Below, piece by piece: positions 26,612 through 34,580 of a stretch of 43,463 bases of DNA. This DNA comes from an uncultured Eubacteriales bacterium. Its GTDB lineage: Bacteria; Bacillota; Clostridia; Oscillospirales; Acutalibacteraceae. The stretch lies in assembly GCA_900540235.1 (NCBI GenBank), contig UQEY01000016.1, forward strand, positions 1-43,463, read 5' to 3'. The first letter of the stretch is position 1; each line of letters begins with the position of its first letter. The position numbers were made by a program, and so were the translations under genes. Under the pieces are notes generated by a model. It was not told where the DNA came from and did no database searches. It saw only the letters and a program-made list of their open reading frames with translations.

Positions 26612-27299
26612 TTAAAGATTTAAAAATTGTATTTGGCAAAATTCTCGATTTTATTTTCACAAAAAGATGCGAGTTTTGCGGCGATGTAATTGAATATGAT
26701 GCTGTGATTTGCGACGAGTGCAGAAAGCTCCCGATTAACAAAGAACCGCTTTGTGAAAGCTGCGGAGTAAGTAAACTGCGCTGTAATTGTGACAAAAAGA
26801 AGCACGAATATAAACAGATTGTAGCGCCTTATATTTATGAAGATAAAGTTAAAACCGCAATTCACAATTTTAAAACCGCTTCTATGCCGTTTCTTTCAAA
26901 TCGTTTCGCCAAAGATATTGCAAAGTGATTTCGTTTGATTATATTACTTTTATTCCCGTTTCAAAGAAAACATTAAAAAAGCGTGATTATAATCAGGCAT
27001 ACTTAATAGCGACGCAACTTTCAAAACTTCTTGATGTTGAAGTTTTGGATGTTCTTGCAAAAGTATCAAAAACTAAACCTCAAAAATCACTTTCAGCTAA
27101 AGAGAGAAAAGTGAATGTTTACGGTGCATTTGATTTAAAAGATAAAAGTGCCGTTAAAGATAAAACATTTTTAATTATTGATGATGTAAAAACGACCGGT
27201 TCAACGCTTAATGAGTGTTCAAAAATGCTCAATATTTACGGCGCAAAAGCTGTGTATGCGGCAACTTTGGCAGTTGCGGCACCTAAGAAAAAGGAGTAG
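26608..27299 (+). pseudogene. comF: comF-like gene split by a one-base frameshift
   Basis: ComF is a predicted phosphoribosyltransferase required for DNA uptake. Two pieces are present: residues 1-106 (26608-26928) with a zinc finger (CEFCGDVIEYDAVICDEC, CESCG) and the start of the helical linker, and residues 1-124 in the -1 frame (26925-27299) with KKRDYNQAYL, KPQKSLSAKERK and the PRPP loop FLIIDDVKTTGSTLNE. The second begins GTG inside the stop of the first (GTGA). Joining them by a -1 shift gives FAKDIAKVISFDYITFIPVSKK, the expected continuous ComF. Thus one base is missing, either a true mutation or an assembly error; separate translation of two coupled halves is the alternative. Confidence 0.8.
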
Positions 27300-27303
27300 C
27301 ATT

Positions 27304-28644
27304 ATGAAAAAAGTATTATCCGTTTTATTAGCTTTAGCATTAGTCTTTTTGTGTGCTTGCTCTGTACAAGATAGAAGCGGCGGTCAACTTGATGCTAAAA
27401 TTGACGGGTTGATTGAAAATATGCAAGTTAAATGGGATACTGATGATAAAGCTACAGTTTCATTTGATGAGCATACAGTTAATAATGTTGTAGTTGAACT
27501 TAAAAAGGTAACTGCTTCTCCTTTAAAAATTTATTTAAACGATAGTGAAGATTCGCTTATTTATGAGCAGGCAAATAACAGTACATATAAGTATTGCGCT
27601 TTTAAAGGTGTCAATACATCATCGCTTGTTATTTCGCTTGAAGGGGGAAAAGACAATGTTAAATCAATCTCGGTTTATGAAAATCAAAATGAACCTGACG
27701 ATGATTTCAGAGTAACCGCTTATATATTAGGTGATAAAATACAAAATATAGATTCACTTAAATCTTACACATTTGACACCATTACGGATGTAATTCTTTT
27801 CTCCTGCGTAAATTTTGATTCAAACGGTAATCTTGAGTATAATGACAATGAGCAACTTTCAGGCAAAAAAATTCTTAAAACAGCGCTCAGTAATTTAAGA
27901 ACTGTTATCGGTGACAGAAAAGTTAATATTTATATCAATATATTAGGTCCAAATGCAGACGACGGTATCAGTGATTGGAAGTCGCAAATGGAAAACAAGG
28001 CGCAAAAGCATACAAAAGCATTTGAAAATGCTTCGCTTGCAAGTGATATTTCAAACCTTCTTAATGATTACGACCTTGATGGTGTGTTTTTCGATTATGA
28101 AAACCCTATAAAGGCAAAGTATTGGAAAGCATTCAGCAATTTTATAGTTGATCTTGACAGTGAACTCGGAAGCAAAAAAATCGGTCTTGCTATGTCAGAT
28201 TGGGATATCGGGCTTTATAAAGAAGCAGTTGACTGCGTAGATTTGGTTGAAATGATGGAATACGATTTATTCGACGATTACGGAGATAATTCATCATTTG
28301 ACAGCGCTCGCAAAGGAATAGAAAAATTCCTTAAAGCAGGTTTTGACAGTAAAGTGCTTGACCTCGGTATTCCGTTTTACGGCAGACCTGTTGATAAAAG
28401 TGAAAATTGGTACAATTACGGTGACTGGTCAAAGGAACTCGGAAAGTATAATAATAAAGCGATTGTAGACGGAAAAGAATCGTACTTTAATTCTTACCAG
28501 CTTGCTTATGATAAAACATCACTTGCAATAGATTATAATCTCGGCGGCGTTATGTCGTTTAGGTACCTTTGCGATGATTTGGAAAATGAAGACTTGTCAC
28601 TCTTTACCGCAATGCATCAAGCTATAAACGACAGGAAAAATTAA
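27304..28644 (+). CDS. GH18-like glycoside hydrolase lipoprotein
   Basis: Exported lipoprotein with a chitinase/endoglycosidase-like barrel. Start at ATG 27304 (446 residues): AAGGAG lies 7 bases before it, whereas the longer open frame back to 27211 lies in the comF end. A signal peptide with the lipobox LVFLCAC leads to a beta-sandwich-like N-terminal domain (about 25-140), followed by a GH18 barrel with the catalytic motif LDGVFFDYEN (Glu266) and a later GIPFYGRP. Which glycan or other polymer is cut is unknown; a peptidoglycan- or host-glycan role is possible. It follows the competence genes and ends at a terminator. Confidence 0.85.
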   Translation: MKKVLSVLLALALVFLCACSVQDRSGGQLDAKIDGLIENMQVKWDTDDKATVSFDEHTVNNVVVELKKVTASPLKIYLNDSEDSLIYEQANNSTYKYCAFKGVNTSSLVISLEGGKDNVKSISVYENQNEPDDDFRVTAYILGDKIQNIDSLKSYTFDTITDVILFSCVNFDSNGNLEYNDNEQLSGKKILKTALSNLRTVIGDRKVNIYINILGPNADDGISDWKSQMENKAQKHTKAFENASLASDISNLLNDYDLDGVFFDYENPIKAKYWKAFSNFIVDLDSELGSKKIGLAMSDWDIGLYKEAVDCVDLVEMMEYDLFDDYGDNSSFDSARKGIEKFLKAGFDSKVLDLGIPFYGRPVDKSENWYNYGDWSKELGKYNNKAIVDGKESYFNSYQLAYDKTSLAIDYNLGGVMSFRYLCDDLENEDLSLFTAMHQAINDRKN

Positions 28645-28653
28645 TAAATAATT

Positions 28654-28690
28654 AAGCCATAGGAATATTAAATATTCTTATGGCTTTTTT
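28654..28690 (+). terminator. Terminator after GH18-like gene
   Basis: AAGCCATA and ATATTC-type arms (28654-28669) pair with the following AATATTCTTATGGCTT (28671-28686), then a T tract. Confidence 0.85.
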
Positions 28691-28711
28691 AGTACTATTA
28701 TTTTCTGATTT

Positions 28712-29001
28712 TATATAGCAGGAGCAGGCAATAATTTGTATGAAGCAGTAGAAAATGCTAAAGAATTTCTCGGCTTAGCACTTCTTATGTTTGAAACTGC
28801 TAATGAAGCTTTGCCAAACCCAACTCCGCTGTTTGAAGTGAGAACAAAAAGCGATGAAACGGCAGTAAGATTAAAAGTAAATTTGATTGATGCAAGAATT
28901 AAGGAAGTAACGGTTATTTACTTAGTTATAAAATGGGAAAACTGATATCAGCAAAAGAAGCAACAGAAAGTGCTGACATAAACAAAAGATTTCTTAAATA
29001 A
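28712..29001 (+). pseudogene. Decayed hicB antitoxin gene
   Basis: The frame 28712-28945 reads AGAGNNLYEAVENAKEFLGLALLMFE and LPNPTPL, which matches the middle of a HicB-family antitoxin (alpha/beta RNase H-like fold), but the N-terminal strands and the start codon are missing. A shift of frame after about 28920 continues with LISAKEATESADINKRFLK, reminiscent of the C-terminal ribbon-helix-helix, to the stop at about 29001. No hicA is next to it. A degraded toxin-antitoxin remnant is the most likely reading; a short hypothetical gene starting at TTG 28736 (69 residues) is the alternative. Confidence 0.55.
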
Positions 29002-29039
29002 AAAAGCCGTAAGATAACTAAATATCTTACGGCTTTTTT
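29001..29039. terminator. Bidirectional terminator next to tRNA-Leu
   Basis: AAAAAGCCGTAAGATA (29001-29016) pairs with TATCTTACGGCTTTTTT (29023-29039). On the minus strand it follows the tRNA 3' end directly. Confidence 0.9.
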
Positions 29040-29041
29040 GG

Positions 29042-29123
29042 TGCACCTGACAGGAATCGAACCTGCACATCTCTCGATACTAGATCCTAAATCTAGCGCG
29101 TCTGCCAGTTCCGCCACAGGTGC
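29042..29123 (-). tRNA. tRNA-Leu(UAG)
   Basis: 82-base cloverleaf with long variable arm; acceptor GCACCTG/CAGGTGC, anticodon stem CTAGA/TCTAG with loop TTTAGGA (anticodon UAG, reads CUA), T loop GTTCGATTC. CCA is not encoded. The minus-strand promoter TTGAAA-17-TAGTAT at 29141-29169 fits, and the hairpin at 29001-29039 terminates it. Confidence 0.97.
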
Positions 29124-29140
29124 ATATTTAAGACTTTGAT

Positions 29141-29169
29141 ATACTACCATAATTAGCTCATAATTTCAA
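29141..29169 (-). promoter_or_regulatory. Promoter of tRNA-Leu(UAG)
   Basis: Minus strand: TTGAAA (29164-29169), 17-base spacer, TAGTAT (29141-29146), preceded by TGG. Confidence 0.6.
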
Positions 29170-29246
29170 TAGTTTTGTCGTTTTTTTATTTTTTTCATAT
29201 TATATATTACGACTGAAAAGTCGAATATATGAAAGGAATAAATGCT

Positions 29247-29852
29247 ATGAGCTGTAACAATAGAAATATTAGAAACATTGACACAAACATTTACACTTCA
29301 ACTACCGGTTGCTGTCAAAATGATTATGATGTAAGGATAGTTGAAAGGGTAGTGCCGTGTTATTTTTATCCTCCAAGACCTTTTCCACCGTCACCTGAGC
29401 CTCCTGCTCCACAACCGCCTCAACCGCCGGTGTTTACTTCAACACTTAATTATGCCGAGTTTTTTAATAATGCGGCAACAGGCATAACATTTAGTGCCGG
29501 CGAAAATGTTTCTTATCCGTCAACGCTTTATAATACAGATACGGCAGGTATTGTAAACAATAACGGCGTAATAACTCTTTCGGGTGGAAAAACAGGAAGA
29601 ACCTATTTGCTTAATTATCAGGTTACGGGAACAACTGCAGATGACGCCGTAATCGGTCTGGCAATTAACGGTTCGGTTGACGCTAACACTCAAATAGTTC
29701 CTAACAGTGCAACCGGCACATCAAACGGAAGCTATATTGTTAATGTTCCTGCCAATACAACTTCAACTGTGGCACTTCGTGTTGTATCAGGCACAGTGAC
29801 AACTGCATCTCCGACAATAGGCACTAATTTTTCAGTTGTAAGAATAGCGTGA
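29247..29852 (+). CDS. Proline-rich protein with BclA-like C-terminal domain
   Basis: 201 residues from ATG 29247 (AAAGGA 9 bases upstream; the frame could open at 29229, without a good site). It has a Cys/Asn-rich N-terminal part without signal peptide (SCNNRNIRN, TGCCQND), a proline-rich hinge (PPRPFPPSPEPPAPQPPQPP, residues about 50-70), and a beta-sandwich C-terminal domain with Thr/Asn/Gly-rich strands (TYLLNYQVTGTTADD, NTTSTVALRV) like the TNF-like head of BclA-type spore-surface proteins. The collagen-like stalk is replaced by the Pro-rich hinge. A spore-coat or surface role is inferred. Hairpin at 29857-29874 follows. Confidence 0.75.
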   Translation: MSCNNRNIRNIDTNIYTSTTGCCQNDYDVRIVERVVPCYFYPPRPFPPSPEPPAPQPPQPPVFTSTLNYAEFFNNAATGITFSAGENVSYPSTLYNTDTAGIVNNNGVITLSGGKTGRTYLLNYQVTGTTADDAVIGLAINGSVDANTQIVPNSATGTSNGSYIVNVPANTTSTVALRVVSGTVTTASPTIGTNFSVVRIA

Positions 29853-29856
29853 ATTT

Positions 29857-29878
29857 GGTATGGTTTGCCATACCTTAC
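29857..29878 (+). terminator. Weak terminator-like hairpin
   Basis: GGTATGG (29857-29863), loop TTTG, CCATACC (29868-29874), but followed by TTACAT instead of a T tract. Confidence 0.5.
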
Positions 29879-29889
29879 ATAAAATAATG

Positions 29890-29918
29890 TTGACAATAAT
29901 TTAACTATTTGTTATAGT
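29890..29918 (+). promoter_or_regulatory. Promoter of the two-TM protein gene
   Basis: TTGACA (29890-29895), 17-base spacer, TATAGT (29913-29918). Confidence 0.75.
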
Positions 29919-29943
29919 GAAATCAAGAAAGGGTGGACAAGCT

Positions 29944-30453
29944 ATGTTTTTTACATGTAAAGATAATATTGAACTTGATATCAGCCGTAGTGACGCAATA
30001 TCTTTATTTGAAAAATATTTTTACAATATGCATAAGGCAGGCTATACATTTTCAACTCGTATAATTCACGCTGATTATAACGGCAAAAAGTTTACCGGAG
30101 TTGTTGACGATAACGGTATTTATACGGCAAGATATGTAGGTAATGTTGAAAACGACAGATATTACAGAACAGCGCCGATAAGTAAAATTGAGTTTGACGG
30201 TGATAATAATAAATGTAATGTTAAAGTTAACACAAAAGCTAATTATTATCTTTTCTTTTTTGTGATTAGTTTAATTGTTTTAATCGCTGCAGTTGTTTTG
30301 CTTGTTATATTATTTAAAACATCGCTTCAAATACCGTTTATTGTAATTACTGCTATAGTATTTGTACTTAACATTGTTGTGTTAGCCCTATCTAAAAAAT
30401 CTATTGATGATGTTCAAAGCGAACTTTTATACATATTAAAATATAATGATTAA
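29944..30453 (+). CDS. Hypothetical protein with two membrane segments
   Basis: Not recognised. ATG 29944 (169 residues) is preferred, with GGTGG 7 bases upstream and a promoter TTGACA-17-TATAGT ending 26 bases before it; the open frame back to 29917 would begin within the -10 box. The N-terminal 100 residues are soluble (LDISRSDAISLFEKYFYNMH; a YNGKKFTGVVDDNG beta hairpin); two adjacent hydrophobic helices lie at about 104-128 and 132-152; a short charged tail follows. The order soluble-TM-TM suggests a cytosolic sensor or regulator with its membrane anchor at the C-terminus. Single-gene unit with its own terminator. Confidence 0.8.
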   Translation: MFFTCKDNIELDISRSDAISLFEKYFYNMHKAGYTFSTRIIHADYNGKKFTGVVDDNGIYTARYVGNVENDRYYRTAPISKIEFDGDNNKCNVKVNTKANYYLFFFVISLIVLIAAVVLLVILFKTSLQIPFIVITAIVFVLNIVVLALSKKSIDDVQSELLYILKYND

Positions 30454-30455
30454 TA

Positions 30456-30484
30456 AAGACCTGTTTCAAAATGAAGCAGGTCTT
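30456..30484. terminator. Terminator between convergent genes
   Basis: AAGACCTGTTTC (30456-30467), loop AAAAT, GAAGCAGGTCTT (30473-30484) with one G-U pair. Lies between the two-TM gene (+) and the acyltransferase gene (-). Confidence 0.75.
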
Positions 30485-30497
30485 AATCTATGTTTGG

Positions 30498-31418
30498 TTA
30501 TTTCCAACTTTGAATGATTGACGGGTTGTCAAAAATTTCATCAAGCTTTCTCATAAACGGAACTACATCGCCGTAGTCGAGTGCTCTGTGGTCGATTGCA
30601 ATGGTGATTGGCATTATAAGTCTTATTTCAATTTTATCGTTGCCTTTTTCATCTGTTACAACAGTAGGACGCTTTTGAGCGGCATTGATGGCAAAAGCGG
30701 TGGTTTGCGGCGGAATGATTTCAAGAAGCGCACACATACCTTTTTGCTCACGATAAATCGAACCGAGATTTGAAATAGTGGTTGTACCTTGCTCAATATC
30801 ATGCTTGGTAAGACGCTTAGTAGTAGGAATTGAATAGTAATCTTTTTTTGCTTGACCTGAAAGGGTCTTAACTTTGTGCTTACCGGTTTTTGAACCGTAA
30901 AGTCTGCGAACAGCCTGTAAAATCTTGCCTTGTTTAAGACCTGTTAATGTGTTGTCAAGTGAGACTTCAAACATTACTTCGTTCATATCCGAGCCTTTTG
31001 CTCTCATAACTGTGCTGTTGATAGCGTCTGTCATTTGAGTAAGCGTTTTACTGCCCATATCGTGCATATTAACAGTCATCATTTCACCGCTTGGCAACAC
31101 CATCGGCATTGAAATATCGATGTGGTCAAAATAAATAAGCTTACCTCTTACAAGTTTGCGGTTAAATTCGAGGTGAGTATTCATCTTTGGCGCAGCTTTT
31201 AAACCTTCGCAAAGAATTTTGAGCATAACTGTGTTAATTGTGATTTTTTTGCTTTTATCGGTAACGCCTTCGTTGAGCTTTTTAACTTCCTTGAAAAGTT
31301 CGGTAACATCGGCGTCATATGTCATAGTAGCGTGAGGAATCGTTTCCCAGCTTTCACTTGTCATATTGGACACAATCTTTCTTGCGATACCAAAATGTTC
31401 TTCTTTAACCTTTGCCAT
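30498..31418 (-). CDS. Stand-alone E2-type (2-oxoacid dehydrogenase) acyltransferase catalytic domain
   Basis: 306 residues cover only the catalytic (CAT-like) domain of E2 acyltransferases; lipoyl and peripheral-subunit-binding domains are missing. Recognisable parts: ARKIVSNMTSESWETIPHATMTYDADVTELF at the start, IDISMPMVLPSGEM, TTTISNLGS in the middle, and the C-terminal active-site DHRALDYGDVVPF (H277, D281), where E2 normally has HRxxDG. An insertion of about 60 residues (LTGLKQGKILQAV to KDYYSIPTTKRL) is present. Start ATG 31418 with AAGGAGAT. It lies 21 bases after the CoA-transferase, suggesting they act on the same acyl group; no E1 or E3 gene is near. Acyl donor and acceptor are unknown. 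Confidence 0.75.
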   Translation of the reverse strand: MAKVKEEHFGIARKIVSNMTSESWETIPHATMTYDADVTELFKEVKKLNEGVTDKSKKITINTVMLKILCEGLKAAPKMNTHLEFNRKLVRGKLIYFDHIDISMPMVLPSGEMMTVNMHDMGSKTLTQMTDAINSTVMRAKGSDMNEVMFEVSLDNTLTGLKQGKILQAVRRLYGSKTGKHKVKTLSGQAKKDYYSIPTTKRLTKHDIEQGTTTISNLGSIYREQKGMCALLEIIPPQTTAFAINAAQKRPTVVTDEKGNDKIEIRLIMPITIAIDHRALDYGDVVPFMRKLDEIFDNPSIIQSWK

Positions 31419-31439
31419 ATAGATCTCCTTTAAACTGTC

Positions 31440-32852
31440 TTATTCTTTGATTTTTGAAATGATTGAAGCAACGCCCTCTTTTATTGAGTCCTTGGTGTCG
31501 GATATGTATCCTTTTAATTCACCGATTTGCTCGCTCATTTCTTCATTTGTAAACGGTTCTTCGTTAAAACGCTTTTTGTATTCTAAAATCAAATAAGGTC
31601 TGAATTTAGGATGAGCTATTTTAATAAGAGCCTTAGCCCTCTCTTTAAGTGTTTTGCCTTTAAGCTGCGCAATTCCGTATTCCGTTACAACATAGTTAAC
31701 ATCATTTCTCGGAGTTGTTACGGCACTGCCCTCTGTAATCAGCGGCACAATTCTTGAAATTAAACCTTTCTTAGCAGTGGACGGCATAGCAATAATTGAG
31801 CGACCGCCTTTGCTCATAGTTGCACCTCTGACAAAGTCAACCTGACCGCCAACTGCGGAATACTGGTTAAGTCCTACAGTGTCGGAAACTACCTGACCCA
31901 AAAGGTCAATTTGCAAACAAGAATTTATTGAAACCATATTGTCATTTTGAGCAATAACAGTAGGGTTGTTAACATAATTAATAGGGTGAAGCTCAACCGA
32001 TGGGTTATTGTTTATGTAATTATTAAGCTTTTCAGAACCAAAAGCCGCACCCAAAATAGTTCTAAACGGATTTTTGTTTTTCTTTTTATTGTTGATTACA
32101 CCTGCTTCAAGTAAGTCTACAACGCCGTCGCCTACAAGCTCACTGTGAAGACCCAAGTCTTTCTTATCCCAAAGCTGTGCGCAAACAGCATTCGGAATAC
32201 CGCCGATTCCAAGCTGTAAACAGTCACCGTCTTTTATAAGCGAAGCACAGTATTTGCCAATTTCCATTTCAGTGTCCGAAATTTCAACCGATTTAACTTC
32301 AGGTAACGGCTCATCATGTTCAACAAAACAAGTAAAGTCACGAACATGCATAAAACTGTTGCCGAAAGTCCTCGGCATATATTTGTTAACCTGAGCTATA
32401 ACTACATCACAGTAATCTGCAGTTCCTCTTGTGTAGTCAACTGTTGTACCGAACGAAACATAGCCGTGTTCATCCGGTGGCGAAACCATAACGATTGTAA
32501 CTCTAGGGCAAATGAAATTCTTAATCAAATCGGGAATTTCATAAAAATGAGAAGTTGTAAACTCACTTACACCGAGTGAAATCGCTTTTCTGTTGCTTTG
32601 CGAAGCGAAAAGACAATTCAAAGTGAAATGACCTTTCATTTCAGCTCTGCACCAAGGTGAATCGCCGAGTGTGAGCATATTTGTTATTTCAACATCGTGG
32701 TATTCTTCATAATGTTCAACAAGCGCACGCTCTATCGCAAAAGGTTCACCGCAACCAAAGCCGGTAACTACTTTGTCCCCGTCATGAATAAGTTTGATTG
32801 CTTCTTCGGCGGTAGTGAGTTTGCTTTTATAAATATCTTGCCAATTACTCAA
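31440..32852 (-). CDS. Acetyl-CoA hydrolase/4-hydroxybutyrate CoA-transferase family enzyme
   Basis: CoA-transferase family I (Cat2/AbfT-like), moving CoA between acetate and a 4- or 5-carbon acid. I choose TTG 32852 (470 residues): AGAGGT lies 6 bases before it, and with this start the catalytic Glu in LGLHSELVGDGVVDL is residue 238, the position I recall for the Clostridium aminobutyricum enzyme. Other motifs: GFGCGEP, LGIGGIPNAVCAQL, and AVGGQVDFVRGA. An open frame extends upstream to 32939 but without a ribosome site. The 92-base leader is preceded by a strong promoter. It is cotranscribed with the E2-like gene. Butyryl- versus 4-hydroxybutyryl-CoA specificity cannot be decided. Confidence 0.85.
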   Translation of the reverse strand: MSNWQDIYKSKLTTAEEAIKLIHDGDKVVTGFGCGEPFAIERALVEHYEEYHDVEITNMLTLGDSPWCRAEMKGHFTLNCLFASQSNRKAISLGVSEFTTSHFYEIPDLIKNFICPRVTIVMVSPPDEHGYVSFGTTVDYTRGTADYCDVVIAQVNKYMPRTFGNSFMHVRDFTCFVEHDEPLPEVKSVEISDTEMEIGKYCASLIKDGDCLQLGIGGIPNAVCAQLWDKKDLGLHSELVGDGVVDLLEAGVINNKKKNKNPFRTILGAAFGSEKLNNYINNNPSVELHPINYVNNPTVIAQNDNMVSINSCLQIDLLGQVVSDTVGLNQYSAVGGQVDFVRGATMSKGGRSIIAMPSTAKKGLISRIVPLITEGSAVTTPRNDVNYVVTEYGIAQLKGKTLKERAKALIKIAHPKFRPYLILEYKKRFNEEPFTNEEMSEQIGELKGYISDTKDSIKEGVASIISKIKE

Positions 32853-32950
32853 TTTATTACCTCTTAACCAAAAATTGAAATTTGTATAATTATTAAATTG
32901 TTGCATAGTTAATCTACTTTTAACGCTTGTAAAGTACATTAACTTATACT

Positions 32951-32979
32951 ATGTTACATTATTTATGGATGAATGTCAA
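32951..32979 (-). promoter_or_regulatory. Promoter of the CoA-transferase operon
   Basis: Minus strand: TTGACA (32974-32979), 17-base spacer, TAACAT (32951-32956). Divergent from the GH110-like gene. Confidence 0.65.
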
Positions 32980-33038
32980 TTAATAACAAATAATTTTTAC
33001 TTTATAATTGACAATTTTTTTAAAAAAGAAAACTTTTG

Positions 33039-33067
33039 TTGATTATTGTGTTTAAAATATGTATAAT
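33039..33067 (+). promoter_or_regulatory. Promoter of the GH110-like gene
   Basis: TTGATT (33039-33044), 17-base spacer, TATAAT (33062-33067). The predicted transcription start falls on or beside the ribosome site at 33073-33079, giving an almost absent leader. Confidence 0.6.
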
Positions 33068-33083
33068 ACCATAGGTGATAAAT

Positions 33084-34577
33084 GTGAATGTAAATATAAC
33101 AGATTATTGTACCAATGGCAATTCTTCAGTCGGTACGGCTGAGGCAATAAGAAATATATGCAGCGGTGATACGCTCGTATTTCCAAAAAACGAATATCAT
33201 TTTTTTAAAGATTTCAGTATTCATAAAGTATGCCATATGACCAATACCGATTCTTTTAAAACGCCGGATAAGTATTTTGCGATTCTTATTGAAAACAAGG
33301 AAAATATTACTATAGACGGCTGCGGTTCAACTTTTGTAATTCATGGGGATATGTGTGCTTTTGCAATGCTTAACTGCAAAAATATTACACTTAAAAATTT
33401 TACGATAAAATACAGTTCACCGACTAATTATGAAATGAAAGTAGTTAAAAGGTCGTTTAATAAAATAACCTATAAAATTCCTGAAAACAGTCTTTTTTAT
33501 GTCAAGGACAACAAGCTCGTATTTTTTGAACAAAGCCCATTTACCAAAAAGAATTACTATACATATACAGCTAATGAAGAATGTGCCTGCAATGTAATTC
33601 ATAGGGGTAATGAAGTTTTCAGAACTCAGTTTTCACCAACAAAAACGGCTATTAAAATTAACAGAATTGATATGAATACCGTAGAATGTACATATCTTCT
33701 TTCACCTAAATTTAAGCTTAATGATGTTGTTACGATGTCACGCAATAAGCTCAGGGATAACAGCGGACTTTTCTTTGATGAATGTTCAAATGTTACTTGC
33801 GATAATATAACGGTTAATTATATGCACGGCTTCGGTTGGCTTTCGCAAATGTGCGAAAATATGAGTTTTAACAATATTTCGTTTAAGCCTGCAAAGGGAT
33901 ATACGGTTTCTTCTTTTGCAGATTTAATTCATATTTGCGGCTGTAAAGGTTATGCCAAAATTACGAATTCTCATTTTGAGCATCCTCACGATGACGCAAT
34001 CAATGTTCACGGCGCTTTTTTAAGACTTAAAAAAGTTATTGATAAAAATACTGTTTTACTCGAATTTGTTCATCATCAGCAGGGTGGTTATGCTGCTTTT
34101 TATCCTGGTAATGAAGTTAAGATTTATAACAGAAATGATTTTAGCGAATTTGAAAATAAATTCACTGTAGTTTCCTGCATTGATAATATTGATGATAAAA
34201 CGGTAGAGGTTAAGTTTAAAGAAGATTTACCAAAACTTACGCCAAATCAATTTGTTTTTGAAAATGTGACATATAACCCTGAACTTACAATAAGCGGTTG
34301 CACATTTAACGCTATTCCTACAAGAGGTATTCTTTGCACTACCGACAGACCGTCAAAGATATACGGCAACAAATTTTCTAATATTAAAATGCCTGATATA
34401 TTTATTTCCTGCGATTGCAAAGATTGGTATGAAAGCGGTCCGTGCAGAAATCTTGAAATATTTAATAATACTTTTTCTAAAGAAGATGCAGTGCTTATTA
34501 AACCTATTTGCATCGGTAAGCCTGTAAGTGATGTTCACCGTAACATTAAAATATATGATAATAAAATCGGAGAATAA
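33084..34577 (+). CDS. GH110-like right-handed beta-helix glycosidase
   Basis: 497-residue beta-helix protein resembling GH110 alpha-1,3-galactosidases, which remove terminal alpha-1,3-galactose (blood-group B type or linear). GTG 33084 is chosen because AGGTGA sits 4-5 bases before it. Helix-type turns (NITIDGCGSTFVIHGD, NITLKNFTIKYSS, NVTCDNITVNYMHGFG) fill the protein, and the conserved HPHDDAINVHGAF (D303, D304) and the REFVHHQQGG-type strand (EFVHHQQGGYAAF) match GH110. It has no signal peptide, so it would act in the cytosol on imported sugars. It is followed after 3 bases by PPi-PFK, so both are one transcript. Alternative: a related beta-helix enzyme of unlisted family. Confidence 0.75.
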   Translation: MNVNITDYCTNGNSSVGTAEAIRNICSGDTLVFPKNEYHFFKDFSIHKVCHMTNTDSFKTPDKYFAILIENKENITIDGCGSTFVIHGDMCAFAMLNCKNITLKNFTIKYSSPTNYEMKVVKRSFNKITYKIPENSLFYVKDNKLVFFEQSPFTKKNYYTYTANEECACNVIHRGNEVFRTQFSPTKTAIKINRIDMNTVECTYLLSPKFKLNDVVTMSRNKLRDNSGLFFDECSNVTCDNITVNYMHGFGWLSQMCENMSFNNISFKPAKGYTVSSFADLIHICGCKGYAKITNSHFEHPHDDAINVHGAFLRLKKVIDKNTVLLEFVHHQQGGYAAFYPGNEVKIYNRNDFSEFENKFTVVSCIDNIDDKTVEVKFKEDLPKLTPNQFVFENVTYNPELTISGCTFNAIPTRGILCTTDRPSKIYGNKFSNIKMPDIFISCDCKDWYESGPCRNLEIFNNTFSKEDAVLIKPICIGKPVSDVHRNIKIYDNKIGE

Positions 34578-34580
34578 TTT

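Noticed and set aside
31440..32939. CoA-transferase start at 32939
   Set aside because: No ribosome site and low-quality extra residues; TTG 32852 has AGAGGT at 6 bases and places the catalytic Glu at 238.
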